Source of the DNA: Nocardia harenae NBRC 108248 | Lineage (GTDB): Bacteria > Actinomycetota > Actinomycetes > Mycobacteriales > Mycobacteriaceae | Length of the DNA: 64,000 nt | Reading direction: 5' to 3' | NCBI RefSeq assembly: GCF_001612885.1 | Contig: NZ_BDBH01000009.1 | Span: forward strand, 223,313-287,312 | Shown: positions 34,424 through 42,756 of the stretch, one piece after another | Position numbering within the stretch: the first letter of the stretch is position 1 | Layout: each line of letters starts with the position of its first letter | Position numbers and translations under genes: made by a program | The notes under the pieces: generated by a model | What the model saw: only the letters and a program-made list of their open reading frames with translations | The model's database searches: none | What the model was told of the DNA's origin: nothing

Positions 34424-35062
34424 TCAGCCGCCCTCGCCCTCGCCGTCCCGGCGCACGCCGTCCACCAGCAGCCGCCGGATCGCCTCGGCGAGCCCGCGCA
34501 CATCGCCCTCCGGGTCGCGCAGCCCGTGCAGCACCGCCGCGAGCAGCATGCCGGTGACCGCCTTCGCGGTGCTCCCGGTGTCCAGGCCGGCGCGCAGGTA
34601 ACCCCGGTCGACACCGTGCTCGAGGTAGGCGGCGGTGAGCGCGTCGGCGGTGTCGAGCAGGCCGTACAGCCGGGCGGTGAGCTCGTCGTCGATGCCGGTG
34701 GCGTGGAAGAGCAGCAGCTGCGCGACCCGGCGGTCCTGCACCAGGATCACGGTCAGCGCGGCGCCGATCCGCTCGATCTGGGCCCGGTAGTCGTCCAGCG
34801 TCTCGGCCGCGTCCGGGGAGTTCTCGGTGGCCAGCGCGGTGACGATGCGCTCGGCGAGGTCGTCGATGACGTGGTCGATGATCTCCCGCTTGTTGCTGAA
34901 GTAGCGGTAGAAGGTGCCGTGGCCGATGCCGAGCTCGGTGGCGATATCGGCGATCCCGGTCGCGTGGTAGCCCTTCTCGGCGAAGCAGACGAACGCGGTG
35001 TCGATGATGTCGCGGCGCAGCTCCGCCTTGCGGCGGTCGGCTCGCGTCGATGGCTTCGTCAC
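34424..35062 (-). CDS. TetR-family regulator (partner of the flavin monooxygenase)
   Basis: The 212-residue repressor has the TetR helix-turn-helix ELRRDIIDTAFVCFAEKGYHATGIADIATELGIGHGTFYRYFSNKREIIDHVI and a helical ligand domain. GTG 35062. It is divergent from the flavin monooxygenase gene with a perfect palindrome between them, so autorepression and control of the monooxygenase are the natural reading. Confidence 0.88.
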   Translation of the reverse strand: MTKPSTRADRRKAELRRDIIDTAFVCFAEKGYHATGIADIATELGIGHGTFYRYFSNKREIIDHVIDDLAERIVTALATENSPDAAETLDDYRAQIERIGAALTVILVQDRRVAQLLLFHATGIDDELTARLYGLLDTADALTAAYLEHGVDRGYLRAGLDTGSTAKAVTGMLLAAVLHGLRDPEGDVRGLAEAIRRLLVDGVRRDGEGEGG

Positions 35063-35089
35063 CCCGCCGATGATACGGTCGGCGGGAAG

Positions 35090-35109
35090 CGGAATGACAT
35101 GTCATTCCG
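35090..35109. promoter_or_regulatory. Perfect 20-bp palindromic TetR operator
   Basis: CGGAATGACATGTCATTCCG is an exact palindrome in the 72-bp divergent intergenic region between the TetR gene and the flavin monooxygenase, about 25-45 bp upstream of both starts. Confidence 0.85.
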
Positions 35110-35134
35110 TGACAGATGAGTCACGAGAGAAGGT

Positions 35135-36631
35135 ATGGCAATGGCGCGATACGACGCGATCGTGGTCGGCGCCGGCTTCGGCGGCATGGGCGCGGCCATC
35201 CAGCTGGACCGGCTGGGGCTGAGCGACTACGTGATCCTGGAGCGCGAGGACGATCTCGGCGGCACCTGGCACGTGAACCGCTACCCGGGGCTCGCGGTCG
35301 ACATCGCCTCGGTCACCTACTCGTACTCCTTCGAGCCGAATCCGTACTGGTCCCGGCTCTTCGCGCCGGGGGAGGAGCTGCGCCGCTACGCGCAGCACGT
35401 GGCCGAGCGGTACGGGCTGCGCCGCCGCATGCGCTTCGGCACCGCGGTCGAGCGGGCCCGCTGGGATGCCGAGGGGCAGCAGTGGATCGTCACCACCGGT
35501 ACCGGCGACGAGCTCACCGCGCGCTTCCTGATCACCGCCACCGGCTTCCTCTCCCAGCCCTACACCCCGCCCTTCCCCGGCATCGACGGGTTCGCCGGGC
35601 GGATCGTGCACACCACCGCCTGGCCGGACGACCTGGATCTGACCGGGCAGCGGGTCGGCGTGATCGGCACCGGCGCCACCGCGGTGCAGCTGGTTCCCGA
35701 GCTGGCCGACGTCGCCGCCGAGCTCACCGTCTTCCAGCGCACCCCGATCTGGGTGGTGCCCAAGGTCGACACCCCGATCCCGGCCGCGGTGCAGCGGCTC
35801 TTCGCCGCGCTGCCGGTGACCCAGAAGGCCGCGCGGCTGGCGAACACCTCCGTGCTGGAGGCGATCATGGTCGCGGGCGTGCTGGAGTTCACCAGGGCGA
35901 AGGTGCTGAACCGGGGCGCCGGGCTGCTGGCCAGGGCGCACCTGCGCACCTCGGTGCGCGACCCGGAGACCAGGCGCGCACTCACCCCCGGCTACGACTT
36001 CGGCTGCAAGCGCCCGACCTTCTCGAACCGCTATTTCCGGGTCTTCAACTCCCCGCACGTCCAGCTGGAGACCGGCACCATCGCCGGGGTCACGCCCGGC
36101 GGCATCGCACTCGCCGACGGCTCCGAGATCGCGCTGGACACGCTGGTCCTCGCCACCGGCTTCGACCTGTGGCAGGCGAACTTCCCGGCGATCACGGTGC
36201 TCGGCCGGGACGGCATCGACCTCGGCGCCTGGTGGCGGGAGAGCCGGTTCCAGGCGTACGAGGGCATCACCGTGCCGCGCTTCCCCAACTTCCTCAGCCT
36301 GAACAGCCCGTACTCCTACAGCGGGCTCTCGTACTTCACCACCGTCGAGGCGCAGATGAAGCACATGGGCAGGCTGCTCGGCGAGCTGGCCCGGCGCGGC
36401 GCGGCCACCTTCGAGGTCACCGAGCGCGCCAACGCCGCCTTCCTGGACCGGGTGACCGAGCGGCTCGGCTCCTCGGTGTTCTACGGCGGCGACTGCGCGT
36501 CGGCGCGCAGCTATTACTTCGACCCGCACGGCGAGGCCGCGCTGCTGCGCCCGACCAGCACCCTGAACGCGCACCGCGAGGCGGTGCGCTTCCCGCTGGA
36601 CGACTACGTCTACGGTGGCGTGCCCGCCTGA
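35135..36631 (+). CDS. Flavin-containing monooxygenase, Baeyer-Villiger type
   Basis: The 498-residue flavoprotein has the FAD Rossmann motif VVGAGFGGMGAA, the Baeyer-Villiger fingerprint FAGRIVHTTAWPDD (FxGxxxHxxxW[PD]) near residue 152, and the NADPH Rossmann motif VIGTGATAVQ near 175. It would insert oxygen into a ketone or oxygenate a heteroatom with NADPH and O2. ATG 35135 (ATG 35141 also possible) follows GAGAGAAGG. The substrate is unknown. Confidence 0.9.
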   Translation: MAMARYDAIVVGAGFGGMGAAIQLDRLGLSDYVILEREDDLGGTWHVNRYPGLAVDIASVTYSYSFEPNPYWSRLFAPGEELRRYAQHVAERYGLRRRMRFGTAVERARWDAEGQQWIVTTGTGDELTARFLITATGFLSQPYTPPFPGIDGFAGRIVHTTAWPDDLDLTGQRVGVIGTGATAVQLVPELADVAAELTVFQRTPIWVVPKVDTPIPAAVQRLFAALPVTQKAARLANTSVLEAIMVAGVLEFTRAKVLNRGAGLLARAHLRTSVRDPETRRALTPGYDFGCKRPTFSNRYFRVFNSPHVQLETGTIAGVTPGGIALADGSEIALDTLVLATGFDLWQANFPAITVLGRDGIDLGAWWRESRFQAYEGITVPRFPNFLSLNSPYSYSGLSYFTTVEAQMKHMGRLLGELARRGAATFEVTERANAAFLDRVTERLGSSVFYGGDCASARSYYFDPHGEAALLRPTSTLNAHREAVRFPLDDYVYGGVPA

Positions 36632-36711
36632 GTGTGGGGCCGGTTACGCGAACTGGCAGACTGTGTGGGTACCTGTCCACCCCACCCACGAACCAGGAAC
36701 TGACGTCGACG

Positions 36712-37098
36712 ATGGAACTGCTGTTTCCGCTACTGCTGGTCGCTCTGCTCGTGCCGATGTTCCTCGGCGTCCGCCGCCAGAAGCGTGAGGCCGAGAAGGT
36801 CTCGGCGATGCAGGACAATCTGAAGGTCGGGGATCGGGTGACCACCACCTCGGGGCTCTACGGCACCGTGGTCGAGGTCGACGAGGACACCGTCGATCTC
36901 GAGATCGCCGAGGAGATCGTGACGACCTGGCTGCGCCAGGCCGTGCGCGAGGTCCGCACCGACGACGAGGCGGTCACCGAGGAGCCGGGCACCGCCGACC
37001 CGGCCGAGCCCGCTGTCCGGCCCGAGCCGGAGGCCGCCGCGCCCGCGGCCGCCGAGGAGACCCCCGGCCAGACCGAGACCCGGCTGACCAAGGACTGA
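36712..37098 (+). CDS. yajC: Preprotein translocase subunit YajC
   Basis: The 128-residue protein has one N-terminal membrane helix (MELLFPLLLVALLVPMFLGV), the YajC core RRQKREAEKVSAMQDNLKVGDRVTTTSGLYGTVVEVDEDTVDLEIA, and an acidic/Ala-Pro C-terminal tail. It associates with SecDF at the translocon. ATG 36712; secD follows after 111 bp. Confidence 0.93.
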   Translation: MELLFPLLLVALLVPMFLGVRRQKREAEKVSAMQDNLKVGDRVTTTSGLYGTVVEVDEDTVDLEIAEEIVTTWLRQAVREVRTDDEAVTEEPGTADPAEPAVRPEPEAAAPAAAEETPGQTETRLTKD

Positions 37099-37209
37099 CC
37101 GCGCTCGCCGCTGTCACCGCAGTCCGCGCCGGAACCCGGCGTGGATGTCTCGGTGCGCCCGGTCGGCGCGCCGGTTCCACTCGACTTCCGCTCTAGGAGA
37201 TGACGCACT

Positions 37210-39039
37210 GTGCCTCCGTCACAGGGATCGGCGCACCCATGGCGACTGCTCGGCCTCTTCGTTGCCCTGCTCGCTCTGATCTACGCGCTGGTTTTCTTCA
37301 CCGGGGACAAGTCCCCGACGCCGAAACTCGGCATCGATCTGCAGGGCGGCACCCGGGTCACGCTGACGGCGCGCACGCCGGACGGCAGCAGGCCGAGCCA
37401 GGACAGCCTGAAGCAGGCGCAGTCCATCATCGAGAACCGGGTGAACGGCCTCGGCGTCTCCGGCTCGGAGGTGGTGATCGACGGCGACACCATCGTGATC
37501 ACCGTCCCGGGTGAGGACGGCCAGCAGGCGCGCACCCTGGCCACCACGGCCAAGCTCTACATCCGCCCGGTGCTGACCGCGGTCCCGGCGGCCGGTCGCG
37601 ATACCGCGCAGACCCCGGCCACGCCGGGAGCCCCCGCCCCGGCGGGCACCGCGCCCGCGCCCGACGGCTCGGCCCCGCCGCCCGCCCCCGGTGGCGTCGC
37701 GCCGGACGCCCCCCCGGCCCCCGCCCCCGAGGTCGCGCCCGCGCCGCAGCCGCGGCTCTTCCCGGCCCAGGTGCCGCCGGAGCCCGCGCCCCCGGCCGAG
37801 CAGGTCCCGCCACCCGGCGAACCGGCGCCCGCGCCGCCCGCCGAACCGGCGCCCGCGCCGCCCGCCGAGCAGACCCCGGCCCCGGCACCCACCCCGGAGC
37901 CGAGCCCCGCCGACCGCACCCCGGCCGAACAGGCCCGCGCCGAGATCGCCGAGGCCAAGGCCACCAGGCAGAGCACCGACCCGGCCGTGCAGCAGCTCGC
38001 GCTCGCCACCCTGGACTGCTCCGAGCCCGACCCGCTGCGCGGCAACGACGACCCGAACCTGCCGCTGGTCGCCTGCGCGAGCGACGGCACCGAGGTCTTC
38101 CTGCTGGACAAGAGCCGGATCGACGGCCAGGACATCGCCGACGCCAGCTCCGGGCTGAACCAGCAGCAGTCGCGGCACGAGGTCTACCTGGAGTTCAAGT
38201 CCGGCGGCAGCGACGAGTGGGCCGCGCTCACCGGCGAGTACGTGCAGCAGCGCGTCGCCTTCGTGCTCGACTCGCAGGTCGTCTCGGCGCCGGTGGTGCA
38301 GCAGGGCCCGCAGCAGGGCGGCCGCACCCAGATCTCCGGCAACTTCACCGCGGCCTCCGCCAAGGAGCTCGCCAATACGCTGAAGTACGGCTCGCTGCCG
38401 CTCTCCTTCGAGACCTCGGAGGCGCAGACCGTCTCCGCGACGCTCGGCCTCTCCTCGCTGCGCGCGGGGCTGCTCGCCGGCGCCATCGGGCTCGTCGTCG
38501 TGCTGCTCTACTGCTTCGCCTACTACCGGATGCTCGGGCTGCTCACCGCGCTCTCGCTGATCGCCTCCGGCTTCGCGGTCTACGGCATCATGGTGCTGCT
38601 CGGGCGCTGGATCGGGTTCACCCTCGACCTGGCGGGCGTCGCCGGTCTGATCATCGGCATCGGCATGACCGCCGACTCCTTCGTGGTGTTCTTCGAGCGC
38701 ATCAAGGACGAGATCAGGGAGGGCCGCAGCTTCCGCTCCGCGGTGCCGCGCGGCTGGCAGCGGGCCAGGCGCACCATCCTCTCCGGCAACGCGGTCAGCT
38801 TCATCGCCGCCGCGGTGCTCTACATCCTCGCCGCAGGCCAGGTGCGCGGCTTCGCCTTCACCCTCGGGCTGACCACCATCCTGGACGTGGTGGTGGTGTT
38901 CCTGGTGACGGCGCCGCTGGTGCTGGTCGCCTCGCGCACCGCGTTCTGGTCCAAGCCCGCGGTCAACGGCCTCGGCGCGATGCAGCAGGTGGCGCGGGAA
39001 CGCACCGCGGCGACCCGCCCCGCACTCGGGAAGGCGTGA
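37210..39039 (+). CDS. secD: Protein translocase subunit SecD
   Basis: The 609-residue RND-type protein has an N-terminal helix, the P1 region beginning KLGIDLQGGTRVTL, a long Pro/Ala-rich insertion (about 127-237), the P1 head (GEYVQQRVAFVLDSQVVSAPV), and five C-terminal membrane helices with GLIIGIGMTADSFVVFFERIKDE. With SecF it uses the proton gradient to help pull proteins across the membrane. GTG 37210; the stop overlaps the secF GTG. Confidence 0.95.
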   Translation: MPPSQGSAHPWRLLGLFVALLALIYALVFFTGDKSPTPKLGIDLQGGTRVTLTARTPDGSRPSQDSLKQAQSIIENRVNGLGVSGSEVVIDGDTIVITVPGEDGQQARTLATTAKLYIRPVLTAVPAAGRDTAQTPATPGAPAPAGTAPAPDGSAPPPAPGGVAPDAPPAPAPEVAPAPQPRLFPAQVPPEPAPPAEQVPPPGEPAPAPPAEPAPAPPAEQTPAPAPTPEPSPADRTPAEQARAEIAEAKATRQSTDPAVQQLALATLDCSEPDPLRGNDDPNLPLVACASDGTEVFLLDKSRIDGQDIADASSGLNQQQSRHEVYLEFKSGGSDEWAALTGEYVQQRVAFVLDSQVVSAPVVQQGPQQGGRTQISGNFTAASAKELANTLKYGSLPLSFETSEAQTVSATLGLSSLRAGLLAGAIGLVVVLLYCFAYYRMLGLLTALSLIASGFAVYGIMVLLGRWIGFTLDLAGVAGLIIGIGMTADSFVVFFERIKDEIREGRSFRSAVPRGWQRARRTILSGNAVSFIAAAVLYILAAGQVRGFAFTLGLTTILDVVVVFLVTAPLVLVASRTAFWSKPAVNGLGAMQQVARERTAATRPALGKA

Positions 39040-40292
39040 GCACCGTGACGAACAACCACACCGACCGCGAGAGCGGCTACTCGCTGGAGAACGGCACCAA
39101 CGCCACCGAGGTCACGGATGTCTTCACGCCCGTGCAGCGGGCGCACGCGCGCAGCTTCTTCAGCAGGCTCTACACCGGCACCGGCGCCATCGACGTGATC
39201 GGCAACCGGAGCCGCTGGTATGCCATCACCGGGGTGATCGTGCTGATCGCGCTGGCCAGCATGGTGATCCGCGGGTTCAATTTCGGCATCGACTTCGAGG
39301 GCGGCTCGCAGATCCAGTTCCCGGCCGGGTCGGCGAGCACCGAGCAGGTCGAGCAGGCCTACTCGGACGCGCTCGGCTTCGGCCCGGAATCGGTGCAGAC
39401 CGTCGGCGCGGGCGGCTCGTCCACCATGCTGATCCGCTCCGAGGCGCTGGACGCGAGCCAGGTGGACACGCTGAGCGCCGAACTCTACGAGCGGTTCCAG
39501 CCGGAGGGCTCCGACGGCAGCCCGAGCCGGGCCGCGATCAGCGTCTCCGACGTCAGCGAGACCTGGGGCGGCCAGATCACCCGCAAGGCGCTGATCGCGC
39601 TGGCGGTGTTCCTGGTGATCGTCTCGATCTACATCGCCGTCCGCTTCGAGCGCGACATGGCGCTGGCCGCGCTGGCGGCGCTGGTCTTCGACGTGGCGGT
39701 GACGGCGGGGGTCTACGCGCTGGTCGGCTTCGAGGTCACCCCGGCCACCGTGATCGGCATCCTGACCATCCTCGGCTTCTCGCTCTACGACTCGGTGGTG
39801 GTGTTCGACAAGGTCGAGGAGAACACCAGGGGCATTCTGCACCTGAACCGCCGCACCTACGGCGAGCAGGCCAACCTGGCGCTCAACCAGACGCTCATGC
39901 GCTCGATCAACACCGCCCTGATCGGCATCCTCCCGGTCGCCGGGCTGATGGTGATCGCGGTCTGGCTGCTCGGCGTCGGCACGCTCAAGGACCTCGCGCT
40001 GGTGCAGCTGGTCGGGCTGCTGGTCGGCACCTACTCCTCCATCTTCTTCGCGACGCCGCTGCTGGTCTCGCTCAAGGAACGGTGGGGTCCGGTGGCCGCG
40101 CACACCAGGAAGGTGCAGGCCAAGCGGGCTGCGGCGGCCGCGGAGCGGGTCGGTGCCGCCGCCAAGCGGCGCGCGGGCACCGCGACCGCCCGCAGCGCCC
40201 AGGAGGCGGCGGAGCCCCGGCGGGCCCGCAGCGGCGCGGGCTCGGGCCCGCGGGCGGGCGCGCGCCCCAGCGGCAAGCGCAACCGCCGGTAG
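39036..40292 (+). CDS. secF: Protein translocase subunit SecF
   Basis: The 418-residue partner of SecD has GFNFGIDFEGGSQIQF at the periplasmic entry and the membrane signature VIGILTILGFSLYDSVVVFDKVEEN. The C-terminus is a basic Ala-rich cytoplasmic tail. GTG 39036 (GTGA overlap); GTG 39045 is an alternative. Confidence 0.95.
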   Translation: MSTVTNNHTDRESGYSLENGTNATEVTDVFTPVQRAHARSFFSRLYTGTGAIDVIGNRSRWYAITGVIVLIALASMVIRGFNFGIDFEGGSQIQFPAGSASTEQVEQAYSDALGFGPESVQTVGAGGSSTMLIRSEALDASQVDTLSAELYERFQPEGSDGSPSRAAISVSDVSETWGGQITRKALIALAVFLVIVSIYIAVRFERDMALAALAALVFDVAVTAGVYALVGFEVTPATVIGILTILGFSLYDSVVVFDKVEENTRGILHLNRRTYGEQANLALNQTLMRSINTALIGILPVAGLMVIAVWLLGVGTLKDLALVQLVGLLVGTYSSIFFATPLLVSLKERWGPVAAHTRKVQAKRAAAAAERVGAAAKRRAGTATARSAQEAAEPRRARSGAGSGPRAGARPSGKRNRR

Positions 40293-40350
40293 CAGTGGCG
40301 GGGCCGCTGGTGCCCCGGTGACATCGTTCGGGAGCGAAGGGGTTTCGACG

Positions 40351-42054
40351 TTGCGACTTCCACGCCGCGGGCACCGGCCCGGGATCCCAGCGCGGCGGGT
40401 GGTCGCCGCGCTCACCGCCGCGGTCGTCGCGGCCGGGCTCGGCGCCGGGTGCTCGAGCGAGAGCCAGGTGCCCTCCATCGGCTACGCCACCGACGCGGTG
40501 ATCAGCACCTACAACGGCGGCACGACGGTGGGCTGGGCCAGCGGCTCGCCCGCCGTCTTCGGCCGGGTGCTCACCGGGTTCTTCTACACCGGCCCGGACG
40601 GCCAGCAGGTGGCCGACACCGACGTCGGCACCGCCAAGGAGGTGCCGGGGGAGGCGCAGACCATCCAGTATCGGCTGAGCCCGGACGGCGTCTACTCCGA
40701 CGGCATCGCCACCTCCTGCGACGACCTGGTCTACACCTGGGCGGCCCGCAGCGGCCGGTTCACCTCCGGCGGCGCGCCGCTCTTCGACAGCGCCAGCACC
40801 TCGGGGTACGAGGACATCGAGCGGATCGACTGTGAGCCCGGCTCCAAGGACGCCACCGTCGTCTTCCGCCCCGGCCGCCGCTACGTGCCGTGGCGCACGC
40901 TCTTCGCCGCCGGTGAGCTCATGCCCGCGCACGTGGCCACCCAGGCCACCGGGGTGAGCAACCTGATCGGCGCGGTGCGCACCGGCGAGCTGGTCGCGCT
41001 CGGCAAGCTCGCCGACTTCTGGAACACCGGCTGGACCATGACGCCCGGCGCGCTGGACGCGAGCCGCTTCCCCTCCGCGGGCCCCTACCGCATCGGCTCC
41101 TACAGCGAGAGCGAGGGGCTGGTGCTGGTCGCCAACGAGCGCTGGTGGGGGGCGAAGCCGGAGACCGGCCGGATCGTGGTGTGGCCCAAGGGAACCGACC
41201 TCTCCGCCAAGATCGGCGACAATGCCGTCGGGGTGATCGACATCGGCGCGGGCTCGGTACCGGAGCTGCCGCTGGACGGCTTCTCCGCCAGCACCGTCCC
41301 GGGCCGCGGCGCCGAGCAGCTGGTGCTCGGCACCGGCGGGGTCTTCGCCGGGGTGCAGCCGCGCCGGGCGCTCGCCGCCTGCGTGCCGCGCCAGGCGCTC
41401 TTCGACACCCTCGGCTCGGTACCGGACCGCCCGCAGCGCGGCATCGGCTCCGCCATGCTGAACGCCCATATCGTGCAGCAGGATTCGCTCTTCTACGAGG
41501 CAGCCACCGGAGCCGCGCAGAGATACGCCGCCGTCGACCCGACCGTGAAGGCGGGCGATCTGACCGTGCGGATCGGCTACCGGACCCCGGACAGCCGCCG
41601 CGCCGCCACCGTCCGGGCCATCGCCGACTCCTGCCGCGCCGCCGGGATCACCGTGGTGGACGCCGGCGCCCCCGACTTCCAGCCGACCCGGCTCACCGAG
41701 GGCGCGGTGGACGCCGTGCTCGGCGGCACCGCCGCCGCCACCGGCCCGGCCGGGTCGAGCTCCGAGATGGCGGCCATGGCGGCGCTGCGCACCGGGAACG
41801 GCTCCAATGTCGGGCGCTTCGGCAACGGCCGGTTCGACGCCATCACCGACCAGCTCGCCGCCGACGACGCCTCGGCGGGCCGGCTCGGGCTGCTCACCGA
41901 GGCGGAGAACCTGCTCTGGTCCGAGCTACCCAGCATCCCGCTCTTCGCCACGCCGCGGCTCATCGCCTTCGGCACCGGGCTGCGCAACGGCGTCGCCGGG
42001 CCGACCCAGGGCGGCACCGGCTGGAACATGGACCGCTGGCGGCTGACCCGGTGA
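40351..42054 (+). CDS. ABC-type peptide-binding lipoprotein (family 5, Rv2585c-like)
   Basis: From TTG 40351 the 567-residue product has a twin-arginine-rich signal region and lipobox LGAGC (Cys about 31). A family-5 solute-binding fold follows, with RVLTGFFYTGPDG, VYSDGIATSCDDLVYTWAAR, SAGPYRIGSYSESEGLVLVANERWWG and the closing WNMDRW. GGAGCGAAGGGG lies upstream; GTG 40318 is an alternative. No permease or ATPase genes are adjacent, as in mycobacteria where the orphan lipoprotein sits between secF and apt. Confidence 0.88.
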   Translation: MRLPRRGHRPGIPARRVVAALTAAVVAAGLGAGCSSESQVPSIGYATDAVISTYNGGTTVGWASGSPAVFGRVLTGFFYTGPDGQQVADTDVGTAKEVPGEAQTIQYRLSPDGVYSDGIATSCDDLVYTWAARSGRFTSGGAPLFDSASTSGYEDIERIDCEPGSKDATVVFRPGRRYVPWRTLFAAGELMPAHVATQATGVSNLIGAVRTGELVALGKLADFWNTGWTMTPGALDASRFPSAGPYRIGSYSESEGLVLVANERWWGAKPETGRIVVWPKGTDLSAKIGDNAVGVIDIGAGSVPELPLDGFSASTVPGRGAEQLVLGTGGVFAGVQPRRALAACVPRQALFDTLGSVPDRPQRGIGSAMLNAHIVQQDSLFYEAATGAAQRYAAVDPTVKAGDLTVRIGYRTPDSRRAATVRAIADSCRAAGITVVDAGAPDFQPTRLTEGAVDAVLGGTAAATGPAGSSSEMAAMAALRTGNGSNVGRFGNGRFDAITDQLAADDASAGRLGLLTEAENLLWSELPSIPLFATPRLIAFGTGLRNGVAGPTQGGTGWNMDRWRLTR

Positions 42055-42074
42055 CCGACCCCGAAGGGACCCCG

Positions 42075-42608
42075 ATGACCGCGCACGCCACCGCCGCCGA
42101 CGCGGTGCACCGGCTCACCCGCTGGCACGACGACTTCCCCACGCCCGGCGTGCGATTCGCCGATCTGACCCCGGTCTTCGCGGACGCCGCCGGCTTCCGC
42201 GCGGTCCTCGACGGCCTGGCCGCCTGCGCCCCGGACGCCGACCTGATCGCCGGGGTGGACGCGCGCGGCTTCCTGCTCGGCGCCGGCGTCGCGGCGAGCC
42301 TCGGCACCGGGGTGCTCGCGGTGCGCAAGGGCGGCAAGCTGCCGCCGCCGGTGGTCTCCCGCGAGTACACGCTGGAGTACGGCACCGCCGCGCTGGAGAT
42401 CCCGGCCGACGGCGTCGAGCTGCGCGGCAGGCGGGTGCTGCTGCTCGACGACGTGCTCGCCACCGGCGGCACGCTGGCCGCCGCCGCGGAGCTCTTCGCC
42501 GAGGCGGGCGCCGAGGTGGTCGCGGCCGCCGTGGTGCTGGAGATCGGCTTCCTGGCCGGGCGGGCCAGGCAGGGCGACTACCCGGTCACCGCCATCGTCA
42601 CCGTCTGA
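42075..42608 (+). CDS. apt: Adenine phosphoribosyltransferase
   Basis: The roughly 177-residue PRTase has DFPTPGVRFADLTPVFAD, GVDARGFLLGAGVA, VRKGGKLPPPVVSREYTLEYG and the PRPP loop VLLLDDVLATGGT. It salvages adenine to AMP. ATG 42075 has GAAGGG upstream; GTG 42051 overlapping the lipoprotein stop is an in-frame alternative. It is usually next to relA; here five accessory genes intervene. Confidence 0.94.
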   Translation: MTAHATAADAVHRLTRWHDDFPTPGVRFADLTPVFADAAGFRAVLDGLAACAPDADLIAGVDARGFLLGAGVAASLGTGVLAVRKGGKLPPPVVSREYTLEYGTAALEIPADGVELRGRRVLLLDDVLATGGTLAAAAELFAEAGAEVVAAAVVLEIGFLAGRARQGDYPVTAIVTV

Positions 42609-42615
42609 AAAGGAG

Positions 42616-42646
42616 TTGACCCCGGCCGCGGTGCCGGGGTTATCCT
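42616..42646 (+). promoter_or_regulatory. Sigma-70-like promoter for the ABC-F gene with an internal inverted repeat
   Basis: TTGACC (42616-42621) and TTATCC/TATCCT (42640-42646) are spaced 18-19 bp. Between them, ACCCCGGC (42619-42626) pairs with GCCGGGGT (42633-42640). The repeat could be an operator or the apt terminator. About 105 nt of leader follows before the GTG at 42757. Confidence 0.6.
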
Positions 42647-42756
42647 GGTCTGGTCTTGTTCCCGGCGAACGGAGCGGCTGTTGCTGATCTGAGGTCACGC
42701 CCGGGCGGCCCGTATCTCGCGCGCCGCGTTCCGTCGCAGTCACCTCGGGAGCAACC

